A stretch of 64,000 nt of DNA from Bradyrhizobium paxllaeri (GTDB taxonomy: Bacteria > Pseudomonadota > Alphaproteobacteria > Rhizobiales > Xanthobacteraceae): positions 7,782,501 to 7,846,500 of the forward strand of contig NZ_CP042968.1 in assembly GCF_001693515.2 (NCBI RefSeq), written 5' to 3'. Below are positions 8,971 to 17,718 of the stretch, piece by piece; position 1 is the stretch's first letter; each line of letters opens with the position of its first letter. The notes beneath the pieces were generated by a model. That model was not told the DNA's origin and did no database searches. It worked only from the letters and a program-made list of their open reading frames with translations. Position numbers and translations under genes: made by a program.

Positions 8971-10773
8971 CTAGTGAACCGGCAACGGCGGATGCGGGAT
9001 CGCCGTCAGCAACTCCTTGGTGTAGGCATCCTTGGGATCGCCGAGCACGCGTTCGGACGAGCCCTGCTCGACGATTCGCCCCGCACGCATCACGATGACA
9101 CGATCGCATAGCAAACGCACGACATTCAGATCGTGCGACACGAACAAATAGCTCATGCCCATCGATTGCTTGAGGTCCTGCAGCAGATTGAGCACGACGG
9201 CCTGCACGGAGACGTCGAGCGCCGCCGTCGGCTCGTCGAGGATCACAAGTTTGGGATGCAGCGCAATCGCGCGCGCGATGCCGACGCGGGCCTTCTGGCC
9301 GCCGGATAATTGGTGCGGGAAGCGATCGAGCAGGTTGACGGGCAGGCCGACCAGCCCGGCGAGTTCCTCGCAGCGGGCGCGCAGCGCGTCGCGTCCCCTG
9401 ATGTCGCCAAGCTGCATAATCGGATCGGCGATCGCCCGCGCTGCGGTGAAGCGCGGGTTGAGGCTGTCGGCCGGGTCCTGGAACACCATCTGGATGCTCT
9501 TGCGCAGCGGCAGCCGCGCAAAGGCCTGCGGCACGATGGCGCCGATCTCCTTGCCGTCGAACGCAATGCGGCCGGAGGTCTGGTCGAGAAGCCGCATCAC
9601 CATCATCGACGTGGTCGATTTGCCGCAGCCGGATTCGCCGACCAGCCCGACGCTTTCGCCATGGCCGACCGTGAAGCTGATGCCGTCAACGGCGCGGAAT
9701 ATTTCCGCTTCCACCGGCGGCTTGCGGGAGAACAGTTTTGTGAGAACGGCGCTGGCGCCCTGGCGCGGATATTCCTTGACGAGCTTTTCCACGAGGAGAA
9801 GGGGCGACTTATTCTCGTCACCCCCGGGCTTGACCCGGGGGTCCATCTCAGAAGAAGAGTCTTTCGAAGAGGGATGGATGGCCGGGTATAGGCGAGCGGA
9901 AGCGACGCCGTCCTTCGGACGGCTATGCCCGGCCATGACGGGAGTCGTCTCCTCCTCCGGCAACAGATCGCGCAACGACACGCCGATCCTCGGCGTCGCG
10001 CGCATCAGCTTCCTGGTATAGGCGTGCTCAGGCCTCGCAAAAATATCCGCCGACTTTGCCGTCTCCACCACCCGGCCCTTCTCCATCACCACCACGCGGT
10101 CGCAATAGGCGGCGGCGAGCCCCAGATCATGCGTGATCAGGATGGTCGACATGTGGCGGCGCTTTGTCAGCTCCACGATCAGATCCATCACCGCCTTCTG
10201 CGTGGTGACGTCGAGCCCCGTCGTCGGCTCGTCCGCGATCAGGAGCTGCGGATTGCAGGCGAGCGCCAGCGCGATCACGACACGCTGGCACATGCCGCCG
10301 GATAGTTCGAACGGATAGGCGTGATAGCGCTCGCGCGGGCGGGCGATCTTGACCTGTTCCAGCGCCTCGATCGCCTTCTCGCCGCGGTCGCTCGGCGCGC
10401 TCTGCACATGCTGGCGCAGCACGTCCTCGATCTGGTCGCCCACCTTGCGGATCGGGTTCAATGCCGCGCGCGGGTTCTGGAAGATCATCGAGATTTCCCG
10501 GCCGCGCAGATCGCGCATCTCGTTCTCGCTCGCCGCCTTGACGTCGATGCCGGAGAACATCACCGAGCCCTCGGCGATCCTGCCGGCGCGGTCGAGAATG
10601 CGCATCACCGCATAGGATGTCACCGACTTGCCGGAACCGGATTCGCCGACGATGCCGAGCGTCTCGCCCTTGGCGACGGAGATGTTGACGTTCTGCACGG
10701 CCTTGACGATGCCGCGCCGGGTGGAGAACTCGACGGTGAGGTCGTGGACGTCGAGAAGAGGCTGGGCCGTCAT
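8971..10773 (-). CDS. Fused dual-domain peptide/nickel-type ABC transporter ATP-binding protein
   Basis: 600 aa from ATG 10773 (MTAQPLLDVHDLTVEF), with GGGAAGG upstream. It holds two complete ATPase domains equivalent to DppD and DppF. The first has GESGSGKS, ELSGGM and LLIADEPTTGLD. The second has GESGCGKS, QLSGGQ and LVILDEPTAALD. Each half ends with the oligopeptide transporter C-terminal segment (AYTRKLM and AYTKELL). It powers the importer formed with the two permeases and binding protein encoded upstream. The linker (about residues 277-320) is encoded by a palindromic genomic repeat in frame, including the peptide MDPRVKPGGDE; that insert is not part of the ATPase fold. Confidence 0.92.
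   Translation of the reverse strand: MTAQPLLDVHDLTVEFSTRRGIVKAVQNVNISVAKGETLGIVGESGSGKSVTSYAVMRILDRAGRIAEGSVMFSGIDVKAASENEMRDLRGREISMIFQNPRAALNPIRKVGDQIEDVLRQHVQSAPSDRGEKAIEALEQVKIARPRERYHAYPFELSGGMCQRVVIALALACNPQLLIADEPTTGLDVTTQKAVMDLIVELTKRRHMSTILITHDLGLAAAYCDRVVVMEKGRVVETAKSADIFARPEHAYTRKLMRATPRIGVSLRDLLPEEETTPVMAGHSRPKDGVASARLYPAIHPSSKDSSSEMDPRVKPGGDENKSPLLLVEKLVKEYPRQGASAVLTKLFSRKPPVEAEIFRAVDGISFTVGHGESVGLVGESGCGKSTTSMMVMRLLDQTSGRIAFDGKEIGAIVPQAFARLPLRKSIQMVFQDPADSLNPRFTAARAIADPIMQLGDIRGRDALRARCEELAGLVGLPVNLLDRFPHQLSGGQKARVGIARAIALHPKLVILDEPTAALDVSVQAVVLNLLQDLKQSMGMSYLFVSHDLNVVRLLCDRVIVMRAGRIVEQGSSERVLGDPKDAYTKELLTAIPHPPLPVH
9816..9940. repeat. Palindromic repeat inserted in frame inside the fused ABC ATPase gene
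   Basis: Starts CGTCACCCCCGGGCTTGACC and ends with GGCCATGACG, which is the hallmark pair of the CGTCATGGCCGGGCTTG family also present at 34504. On the minus strand it is read through without a stop and encodes the interdomain linker. Confidence 0.8.
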
Positions 10774-10882
10774 GACAGCCTTCCCAAAAATATCGAAAAC
10801 AACCCCATGCAAAGTAGAACGGTCAGCGCTCCTGTCCCATCTCCCCGCATGCGGCCAGGACGGGCAAAGCCTGAATCAGCCA

Positions 10883-11782
10883 TCACGTCCTCCGCTGCGG
10901 ATCGACGATGTCGCGCAGGCCGTCGCCGAGCAAATTGAAGCAGAACACCGCGATCATCAGCGCAAGCCCCGGGAACAGCGCGATCCACCATTCGCCCGAC
11001 ACCATGAAGGTGGCGCCTTCCGCGACCATGATGCCCCATTCCGCCGTCGGCGGCCGCACGCCAAGCCCGATGAAGGAAAGGCCCGCGGCGTTGAGGATGG
11101 CGTAGCCCATGGTCAGCGACATCTGCACGATCATGATCGGCATGATGTTGGGCAGGATATGCACCAGCAGAATGCGCAGCTCGCCATTGCCCGACAACCG
11201 TGCCGCCTGGACGAAACCGGCGTTGCGGCGGACATTGGCCTCGGCCCGCGCCACGCGCGCATAGAGCGGAAAGTTCACGATCGCGGTGGCGATGATGATG
11301 TTCTGCACGGTGTTGCCGAGCGCGGCCACGATGCCCATCGCCAGCACGAACAGCGGAAACGCCATGATGGTGTCGGCAATGCGGCCGACGATGCGATCGG
11401 TCCAGCCGCCGAAATAGCCGGCGGCGATGCCGGCGAGCCCGCCCATCAGGAACACCAGCGCCACCGAAGCGACCGCGATGAAGGTATCGAGCCGTGTGGC
11501 GACGACAACGCGGCTGAAGATGTCGCGGCCCAGTTGATCGGTGCCGAACCAGTGCGCCGCTGACGGCGGCTTCAGCGCTGATGCGGTATCGCTGGCGAGC
11601 GGATCGTAGGGCACGATGTAGGGCCCGAAAATCGCGGCGAACAGGATGATGACCAAAAGGCCGAAGGCAAAGGCGGTGACGCGGTTTTCGCCGAGCACAT
11701 AGCGGGTGTGCTCGAACATCGCAGCCACGCCCGAAGTGCGGGCGGAGGCGGCGGGTTCAACGGCAGGCAGAACGGCACTCAT
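10883..11782 (-). CDS. ABC transporter permease, DppC/OppC type
   Basis: 299 aa. An N-terminal transmembrane segment (FAFGLLVIILFAAIFGPYIVPY) is followed by the OppC-N motif HWFGTDQLGRDIFSRVV. The BPD_transp_1 core carries the EAA-like loop ARVARAEANVRRNAGFVQAARLSG. About six membrane helices are expected. It pairs with the DppB-type permease encoded 9 bp upstream to form the inner-membrane channel. In this operon the cargo is unlikely to be ordinary dipeptide; a ureido or amide compound feeding AtzE is more plausible, by inference. 109 bp separate it from the ATPase gene, with no clear gene in that gap. Confidence 0.9.
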   Translation of the reverse strand: MSAVLPAVEPAASARTSGVAAMFEHTRYVLGENRVTAFAFGLLVIILFAAIFGPYIVPYDPLASDTASALKPPSAAHWFGTDQLGRDIFSRVVVATRLDTFIAVASVALVFLMGGLAGIAAGYFGGWTDRIVGRIADTIMAFPLFVLAMGIVAALGNTVQNIIIATAIVNFPLYARVARAEANVRRNAGFVQAARLSGNGELRILLVHILPNIMPIMIVQMSLTMGYAILNAAGLSFIGLGVRPPTAEWGIMVAEGATFMVSGEWWIALFPGLALMIAVFCFNLLGDGLRDIVDPQRRT

Positions 11783-11791
11783 CTTCCAACC

Positions 11792-12805
11792 TCACCCTTC
11801 CAGTCGCACGCGCGGATCGATTACGCCGTAGAGAATGTCGATGAAGAGATTGAGCAGCACGTACATGACCGCCATGGTCAGCACGAAACCCTGCACCGGC
11901 GCGAAGTCCGACGAAATCAGCGCTTCCACCGCGTAGGAGCCGATGCCCGGCCAGGCGAAGACTTTCTCGACCAGCACGTTGGCGCCGAGCAGGAACGAGA
12001 ACACCATGCTGAGCGTGGTGATGACCGGCAGCATCGCATTGCGGAACGCGTAGGTGACGATCACGGTCGAGGGCGAAAGCCCGCTGGCGCGCGCGGTGCG
12101 GACGAAATCGGAGGCCAGCACCGCCAGCATCGAGGCGCGCGTCATGCGCGCGATCGGCGCCAGCGAGAAGATCGCCAGCGTCGCCGCCGGCAGGATCAAC
12201 TGGCTCAGCGCCGAACGAAACGCTTCGAGGTCGCGCGCAATCAAGGTGTCGATCAGATAGAAGCCCGTCACATGCGTCGGCGCGCTGTAGAACACGTCGA
12301 GCCGGCCGAGCGGCGCCGGTGACCAGCCGAGCCTGAAATAGAACAGATAGACCAGCACCAGCCCCGTAAAGAACACCGGCAGCGACACGCCCGCCGTCGT
12401 GGTGACGCGGCAGAGATGGTCGATCCAGGAGCCCGGACGGGTCGCAGCCAACACGCCGAGCGGGATAGCGATCGTGACCGAGACGATGAGGCCGAGCAGC
12501 GTCAGCTCGGCGGAGGCCGGCAGGCGATTGCGGATTTCGGTCGCGACCGGCTGTCCCGTCGTCAGCGAGGTGCCGAAATCGCCATGCGCGAGATCATTGG
12601 TGTAGCGGAAGAACTGCTCGATCAGCGGCTTGTCGAAGCCGAGTTTCTTGCGGATCTGCTCGATCGCCTCCTTGCTCGCGGCGGGCCCGGCGAAATAAGC
12701 GGCGGGATCGCCGGGCAACGCGCGGGTCAGGAGGAAGGTGACGATCACGACGCCGATCAGCGAGGGAATCGCAAACATCAGCCGCTTGCCGATCATGGTC
12801 AGCAT
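11792..12805 (-). CDS. ABC transporter permease, DppB/OppB type
   Basis: 337 aa from ATG 12805 (MLTMIGKRLMFAIPSLIG), preceded by GGAGCGAG. It has the family N-terminus (VVIVTFLLTRALPGDPAAYFAGP), ANTPLGV-like ATRPGSWIDH, and the EAA loop DFVRTARASGLSPSTVIVTYAFRNAMLPVIT. It forms the second half of the importer channel with the following permease. A longer reading frame extends upstream into the repeat-rich spacer but has no credible start there. Confidence 0.9.
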   Translation of the reverse strand: MLTMIGKRLMFAIPSLIGVVIVTFLLTRALPGDPAAYFAGPAASKEAIEQIRKKLGFDKPLIEQFFRYTNDLAHGDFGTSLTTGQPVATEIRNRLPASAELTLLGLIVSVTIAIPLGVLAATRPGSWIDHLCRVTTTAGVSLPVFFTGLVLVYLFYFRLGWSPAPLGRLDVFYSAPTHVTGFYLIDTLIARDLEAFRSALSQLILPAATLAIFSLAPIARMTRASMLAVLASDFVRTARASGLSPSTVIVTYAFRNAMLPVITTLSMVFSFLLGANVLVEKVFAWPGIGSYAVEALISSDFAPVQGFVLTMAVMYVLLNLFIDILYGVIDPRVRLEG

Positions 12806-12846
12806 GGCGCTCGCTCCGCGATTTGCCGTGAGCGCACCAAGCACTC

Positions 12847-13128
12847 CGCTGCGCTCCCTCCCCCCTTGCGGGCAGGGCAATCGCATGGGGTGTTGTCGAG
12901 GACTGGCCGCGGGCCCGCTTCGCCTCTCCCGCTTGCGGGGGAGGCCGACGCGCTCGAAGAGCGCGGCGGGTGGGGGCTCTCGCCACGCAGGGAATCCCGA
13001 TGCGGAAGCACCCCCACCCCAACCCTCCCCCGCAAGCGGGAGAGGGGGCGCAGTGCCGATGCCGCCGCACCTCGTACCTCATATGCGATTGCCCTACCCC
13101 GCAAGGGGGGAGGGAGTGAGAGAGTTGT
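12847..13128. repeat. Nested palindromic repeat between permease and binding-protein genes
   Basis: This fills most of a 389-bp gene-free stretch (12806-13194). Outer arms CTCCCTCCCCCCTTGCGGG / CCCGCAAGGGGGGAGGGAG enclose inner arms CTCTCCCGCTTGCGGGGGAG / CTCCCCCGCAAGCGGGAGAG and an innermost GGGTGGGGGC / GCACCCCCACCCC pair, one hairpin inside another. It lies within a single operon between the binding protein and permeases, so it may process or stabilise the mRNA and lower expression downstream. Confidence 0.8.
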
Positions 13129-13194
13129 ACCCACCTCACTTGAGTAGAAGGGACCAATGCATGCCGATGTGTCTTGGACCACCAGCATGGCCGA

Positions 13195-14817
13195 TCACGC
13201 CTTCACCAGCGCGCGGTAGTCGAGCCTGCGGTGGAACCAGTACTGATAACCCGACACGTTCTTCTGCATCGCGACGTTGACGTAGGGCTGATACAGCGGG
13301 ATGCGCGGGATGTCCTTGAAGGCGAGGTCCACAAAACCCTTCACGTCGGTATCGTACTTCGCGGTATTGCCGCTCGCGGCCGCGTCGACGGCGCCGGCGA
13401 TGTACTCGTCCATCGCCTTGGACTGGTAGCTCATGGTGTTGAAGATCGAATTCTTGCCGTCGTAGCACCAGATGAAGAAGTATTCGGGATAGTCGAGCCA
13501 GCCGGAGAACACGTTGGTGTAGAGCGGCAGCACCTTCTTGTTCAGCTCGGTCCGCCAGTTGGCGCCGGGGATCTTGTTGATCGTGGTCTTGATGCCGATC
13601 TGCGCCAGGGACTCCTGCACCAGCACGCAGAGCGGTTCGTTGACGCCGGCAAAGCCGAGGTCGAACGACAGCGTGGTCTCAAAGCCATTGGGATGGCCAG
13701 CCTCGGCCAGCAGCGCCTTGGCCCTGGCGATGTCGGTCACGTATTTGGTCGGCTGCGGCCATGCCACCTCGGTGGCCTTGTCCGCAGGTGCGCCGAACAT
13801 CGGCTTGGCGAGGCCGAACAGCACCGCATCCATGATCTTCTGGTAGGGGATCGCGCAGGCAACGGCCTCGCGAACCTTGGGGTTGTCGAACGGCGCGATC
13901 TTGACGTTCATGCCGATATACTGAACGCCATTGGAATACGGCACCGAGACGATGTTGAGCTTGCCGCTGTCCTTCAGCTCGACGAAATCCTTGTTCGGCA
14001 GATCATAGGAGATGTCGGCATCGCCGCGCTCCAGGAGCGCGCGGCGGTTGCCCGCCTGCGGCACCATGCGCCAGATCACCCGCTTGACCTTGGGCAAGGG
14101 ACCGCCGGCCCACGCGTCATTGCGCTCCATGACCACTTCGGTGCCCGCCGTCCATTTCGTCACCTTGTAGGCGCCGGAGCCCGCGGTCTGCTGCTTGGTG
14201 TATTCGAGGCCCCACGGGTCCTTCTCGGTCGCGTTCTTCTTCACCAGTTCGGAATTGACGACGCAGGGCACGATGACGGCGAGATCGGGAAGCGTGAGAC
14301 GGTCCTTCTTGGCGAAATCGATCCGCACCGTGCTGTCGTCGACGATGACGAACTGCTCGGTCTTGGTCAGCGAGCCCGCGCCCATCTGGAAAGTCGGAAA
14401 GCCGCCGACGCTCACCGCGCGATCGAGCGACCATTTGACATCCTTGGCCGTAACCGGCGCGCCGTCGTGGAATTTGGCGTTCTTCTTCAGCTTGAAGGTC
14501 ACCGACATGTCGCCGACCTTCATGTCCTCGGCGAGCTCGGGCTTGAACTTGTCGCGGTCGTAATACGGCACGCCGCCGGGACCGCTCTTCATCTCGTGGC
14601 TGATCAGGCGGTCGTAGCAGTTCCACGACACCTCATAGCCGGGCACGTTGGTGCCGACGCCGTGAATGTCGAGATTGTTGGGGCCGCTCTCCGAGACGAT
14701 CAGCAGCGTTTCCGACCGCGCTTGCGCCTTGGCGGAAGACCAGATCGCCGGCGCCGGCGTGAGCGCGCCGGCGGCCGCCAGCCCCGACACGGATTTGAGG
14801 AAATCGCGACGCTTCAT
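13195..14817 (-). CDS. ABC transporter substrate-binding protein, peptide/nickel type (family 5), Tat-exported
   Basis: 540 aa. The N-terminus MKRRDFLKSVSGLAAAGALTPAP is a twin-arginine signal (RRDFLK). The SBP_bac_5 core follows: YDRLISHE, FKPELAEDMKVGDMSVTFKLKKNAKFHDGAPVTAKDVKWSLDRAV and later NFDNPKVREAV-like APFDNPKVREAVACAIPY. It captures ligand in the periplasm for the DppBC-type permeases encoded downstream on the same strand. Tat rather than Sec export suggests folding before export. The operon also encodes AtzG, AtzE and an HpxZ-like protein, so the ligand is probably a small ureido or amide compound rather than a peptide; this is inference. Confidence 0.9.
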   Translation of the reverse strand: MKRRDFLKSVSGLAAAGALTPAPAIWSSAKAQARSETLLIVSESGPNNLDIHGVGTNVPGYEVSWNCYDRLISHEMKSGPGGVPYYDRDKFKPELAEDMKVGDMSVTFKLKKNAKFHDGAPVTAKDVKWSLDRAVSVGGFPTFQMGAGSLTKTEQFVIVDDSTVRIDFAKKDRLTLPDLAVIVPCVVNSELVKKNATEKDPWGLEYTKQQTAGSGAYKVTKWTAGTEVVMERNDAWAGGPLPKVKRVIWRMVPQAGNRRALLERGDADISYDLPNKDFVELKDSGKLNIVSVPYSNGVQYIGMNVKIAPFDNPKVREAVACAIPYQKIMDAVLFGLAKPMFGAPADKATEVAWPQPTKYVTDIARAKALLAEAGHPNGFETTLSFDLGFAGVNEPLCVLVQESLAQIGIKTTINKIPGANWRTELNKKVLPLYTNVFSGWLDYPEYFFIWCYDGKNSIFNTMSYQSKAMDEYIAGAVDAAASGNTAKYDTDVKGFVDLAFKDIPRIPLYQPYVNVAMQKNVSGYQYWFHRRLDYRALVKA

Positions 14818-14974
14818 GGGTGATGCTCCAACGCCTGAGGGGAAACGGCCTGGAACTGGAATCGCAAGGTTTATGCCAACCTTTAAGGAAAGCTTTCTCT
14901 CGCTCTAACTGATTGATGCGGCTTGAAATTCAAAACGAAATGGGCGCCATATCAAGGTGCGACATCCTGTCGAA

Positions 14975-14984
14975 TTGCATACAA
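14975..14984. promoter_or_regulatory. TTGCATACAA, second candidate GntR/FCD half-site pair
   Basis: TTG-N4-CAA lies about 158 bp upstream of the binding-protein gene that heads the transporter-atzGE operon. It differs at three central positions from TTGTACACAA upstream of the allophanate hydrolase gene, and both are near TTGTATACAA. It is a short site, so chance is a real possibility. Confidence 0.3.
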
Positions 14985-15044
14985 AGCGGCAGATTTGCCT
15001 ATAAAATATGCAGAAATTTTGGGCGCTCCATTGCTGGGCGACGG

Positions 15045-15998
15045 TCAGATCGGCCAGAGCAGATCCTGCAATTCGTGGAGATTGGCGGCCTTCTGTTGCC
15101 AGCCCTCGATACAGAAATGCCTGACCGGATCGCTGGCCCGATGCAGCAGCATCAGCACCATCAGCCGCCGCTTCAGGTCGGGCGTGACATCCCCGACCGA
15201 ATATCCGAAGCCCTCGAACAGGCTTCGCACGCGCCGCGGCATGCCTGATGTCATGAAGGCGCTCGGACCCAGCAGGTCGTATTCGCCCCTGCCCGTCATC
15301 ACGTCGCCGAAATCGAACAGCCCCGCGAGGTGCCACCCTGCAGCGCCATGGCTCAGCAGAAAGTTCTCCGGGATGTATTCGCCGGTCAAGATCACCGGCG
15401 GCCCGTCGAGCGCCGTCAACGCGACTGCATCGCGCAGCAGGTCGTCGAGGCCGTCCAGAAATTTCTGCGGCAATCCGAGCCGCGCGTGCCGGGCGCGACA
15501 TCCCTCGATCTGCCGGCGCATGAGGGCGTCCCAGCCAGGCTCGATCCGGCCAAGTGGTCCGACAGGGACACGCTGCACTTCGGCGATGGTCTCGCCGATC
15601 CCGGCCAGCACGCGCTCCTTGTCCGCTTCCGGCAGCGACGGCCAGACATCCGCACCCAGCTCGCCGGATAGCCGCGTGATGACGAGATATGGCCATCCGT
15701 CGCGCTCCCCTTCGACGACGATGTCAGGGATCGCGACACGAAGCCGCCCCTGAAGCTGCGTCAGCGCGCCACGCTCCGAGACGAACTGGCCGCGAAGAAA
15801 CGGCGGGAAGATCTTCAGGATGAGGTTTTCGTCGAGGGCAAGGACGAGATTGGTGCCGGTGGAGAATACGTGCGGCGTGGCGCAGGCGAGGCCGTGACCA
15901 CGGACGATATCGTGCGCGATCAGCAGCCATTGCGTCGGATCGGCGCGCCAGATGCGAAAGGGTTCGTAGTCGGTGAATGCCGGCAGGGCTGTGGTCAT
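15045..15998 (-). CDS. Aminoglycoside phosphotransferase-fold protein with altered catalytic motif
   Basis: 317 aa. The kinase-like APH/choline-kinase fold is recognisable: an ATP-site lysine in LILKIF (Lys62), the helix TRLSGELGADVWPSLPEADKERVLAGIGETIAEVQ, and a metal-binding DFGD at 229-232. The catalytic HxDxxxxN motif reads TGEYIPEN (205-212), so His is Thr and catalytic Asp is Glu. It may phosphorylate a non-aminoglycoside substrate at low rate or not be a kinase at all; there is no evidence for antibiotic resistance. The gene stands alone between an intergenic repeat and the promoter region of the transporter operon. Confidence 0.75.
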   Translation of the reverse strand: MTTALPAFTDYEPFRIWRADPTQWLLIAHDIVRGHGLACATPHVFSTGTNLVLALDENLILKIFPPFLRGQFVSERGALTQLQGRLRVAIPDIVVEGERDGWPYLVITRLSGELGADVWPSLPEADKERVLAGIGETIAEVQRVPVGPLGRIEPGWDALMRRQIEGCRARHARLGLPQKFLDGLDDLLRDAVALTALDGPPVILTGEYIPENFLLSHGAAGWHLAGLFDFGDVMTGRGEYDLLGPSAFMTSGMPRRVRSLFEGFGYSVGDVTPDLKRRLMVLMLLHRASDPVRHFCIEGWQQKAANLHELQDLLWPI

Positions 15999-16020
15999 GG
16001 TGATGCTGAACGTTGTCTGC

Positions 16021-16134
16021 CGTCATTGCGAGCCACCGGGTCGGCGCAAAGCGCCGCCCGATGACAGGCTCCGCGAAGCAATCCATGCCTCAACGCGGGG
16101 ATAGATGGATTGCTTCGCTTCGCTCGCAATGACG
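16021..16134. repeat. Palindromic repeat, CGTCATTGCGAG...CTCGCAATGACG family, copy 1
   Basis: Starts CGTCATTGCGAG and ends CTCGCAATGACG, with inner GAAGCAATCCAT / ATGGATTGCTTC arms. It separates the APH-like gene from the UgpB-type gene. Related copies lie at 29686 and 47653, with a half copy at 33119. Confidence 0.85.
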
Positions 16135-16142
16135 GGGAGAAT

Positions 16143-17465
16143 TCACTGCTCCGGATTTGCACGCTCGAACTGGCGCAGCAGGCGGTTGCCGCGCTCGACG
16201 GCGAGATCGAGGGCTGCCTGCGCAGATTGCTTGCCGTGGAAAACCTGCTCGAGTTCTTCGTCGATCACGCTGCGGATCAGCACAAAGGAGCCGAGCCGGA
16301 TTCCTTTCGAGTTCTCGGTCGGCGATTTCAGGGTCATCTGCTCGATACCGATCGCCGCACCGGGATTGCGGTCGTAAAAGCCCTGTGAGCGGGTGAGATC
16401 GAAGGCGGCACGGGTGATCGGCAGATAGCCGGTGTGCTGGTGCCAGGCGGCCTGAACTTCCGGCTTCGAGAGATAGGCAAAGAATCGCGCGACGCCAGCA
16501 TATTCGGCGCGCGGCCGGTCGCGCAGCACCCATAGCGTGGCGCCGCCGATGATGGAGTTTTGCGGGGCGCCGGCGATTTCGGGCCGGTGCGGAATCATGC
16601 CGTAGCCGACCTCGAATTTGGAATTGGCCTTGATGTCCGCGCGCGTGCCGGACGAGCCGATGAAGATGGCGCATTCGCCCTTCTGGAAGCGCGGCTCGGC
16701 CGATTGCCCGCGGCCGCTATACTCGAAAGCCTTCGTCGCCTGCCATTCCGCCAGTTGCGCGACGTGCCGCACCACGTCCGGATTGTTGAAGGTCAATTCG
16801 GCATCGAGGCCGCCAAAGCCATTGCCCTTGCTGGCCAGCGGCAGGTTGTGGAAGGCGGAAAAATTCTCGACATGGACCCAGGACGGCCAGGACGTGGTGA
16901 GCCCGCAAGCCGAACCCGCCGCGCGCAGGCGCTTCGCCGCCGCGCCGACCTCGGCCCAGGTCTTCGGCGCCGCCTCCGGGTCGAGGCCGGCGGCGCGGAA
17001 CTGATCCTTGTTGTAATAAAGGATCGGCGTCGAGACATTGAACGGAAACGAGAGCATGTTGCCCGCGACGTCGGAGTAATAGCCGGTCACGACCGGCAGA
17101 TACGCCTCCGGCGCGAACGGCTCCGACTGATCGCGCATCAGTTCGAACACCGGATAGATCGCGCCCTTGGCCGCCATCATGGTGGCGGTGGCGATCTCAT
17201 TGACCTGAACGATGGCGGGCTGGCTTCGCGAGCGGAAGGCGAAGATCGCCGCCGTCACCGTCTCAGTGTAGTTGCCCTTGTAGGTCGGCACGATCCGGTA
17301 GTCGGACTGCGACGCATTGAAATCGGCCGCGAGCTTTTCGAGTTGCTTGCCGAGTTCCCCCGACATCGCATGCCACCACATGATCTCGGTGGCAGCCTGG
17401 GCTGGAGACGCCAGCGCCATGGCGGCGAGTGCTGCGATATGCAAGAATTTCAAGGCCAGTTTCAC
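16143..17465 (-). CDS. Orphan UgpB-type sugar/glycerol-3-phosphate ABC substrate-binding protein
   Basis: 440 aa from a GTG at 17465 preceded by GGGG. The signal peptide is KFLHIAALAAMALASPAQA. The mature protein starts ATEIMWWHAMSGELGKQLEKLAADFN and includes FPFNVSTPILYYNKDQFRAAGLDPEAAPKTW, NPDVVRHVAQLAEW and GECAIFIGSSG, strongly UgpB-like (SBP_bac_1). UgpB binds sn-glycerol-3-phosphate or its diesters in the periplasm. The usual ugpAEC permease and ATPase genes are not adjacent: downstream is a repeat and upstream a divergent signalling operon. It either works with a transporter encoded elsewhere or is a remnant of a larger operon. Confidence 0.87.
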   Translation of the reverse strand: MKLALKFLHIAALAAMALASPAQAATEIMWWHAMSGELGKQLEKLAADFNASQSDYRIVPTYKGNYTETVTAAIFAFRSRSQPAIVQVNEIATATMMAAKGAIYPVFELMRDQSEPFAPEAYLPVVTGYYSDVAGNMLSFPFNVSTPILYYNKDQFRAAGLDPEAAPKTWAEVGAAAKRLRAAGSACGLTTSWPSWVHVENFSAFHNLPLASKGNGFGGLDAELTFNNPDVVRHVAQLAEWQATKAFEYSGRGQSAEPRFQKGECAIFIGSSGTRADIKANSKFEVGYGMIPHRPEIAGAPQNSIIGGATLWVLRDRPRAEYAGVARFFAYLSKPEVQAAWHQHTGYLPITRAAFDLTRSQGFYDRNPGAAIGIEQMTLKSPTENSKGIRLGSFVLIRSVIDEELEQVFHGKQSAQAALDLAVERGNRLLRQFERANPEQ

Positions 17466-17718
17466 CGGTGATTACCCCGCTCCGCCGCGCCTGCGACGGG
17501 CCCGTTCCCTGCCCCTCATAAATCCCTGCCATTGCGGTTTCAATCCGCCGACATCACCGCACCGCACACTTCAAGATTGTAACGAATTTCTCAGGATAAC
17601 CCCAGGCTACCCCGCGCCGGCCGCCCGACCAATAGCCAAGCATCGGCAAATTCTGCTAAAATTGCGTTGAACCTTTTTTCTCCGCTGCAGACTCCTTCTC
17701 TAAGGGGATTTGTCGCCT

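Noticed and set aside
13174..14823. Plus-strand open frame of 549 codons
   Set aside because: It lies exactly opposite the family 5 binding-protein gene. Its translation is rich in Arg, His and Ala with no domain, as expected for an antisense shadow in GC-rich DNA.
15045..15998. Antibiotic resistance gene
   Set aside because: Although it has the APH fold, the catalytic motif is altered and there is no mobile context. Resistance cannot be supported.
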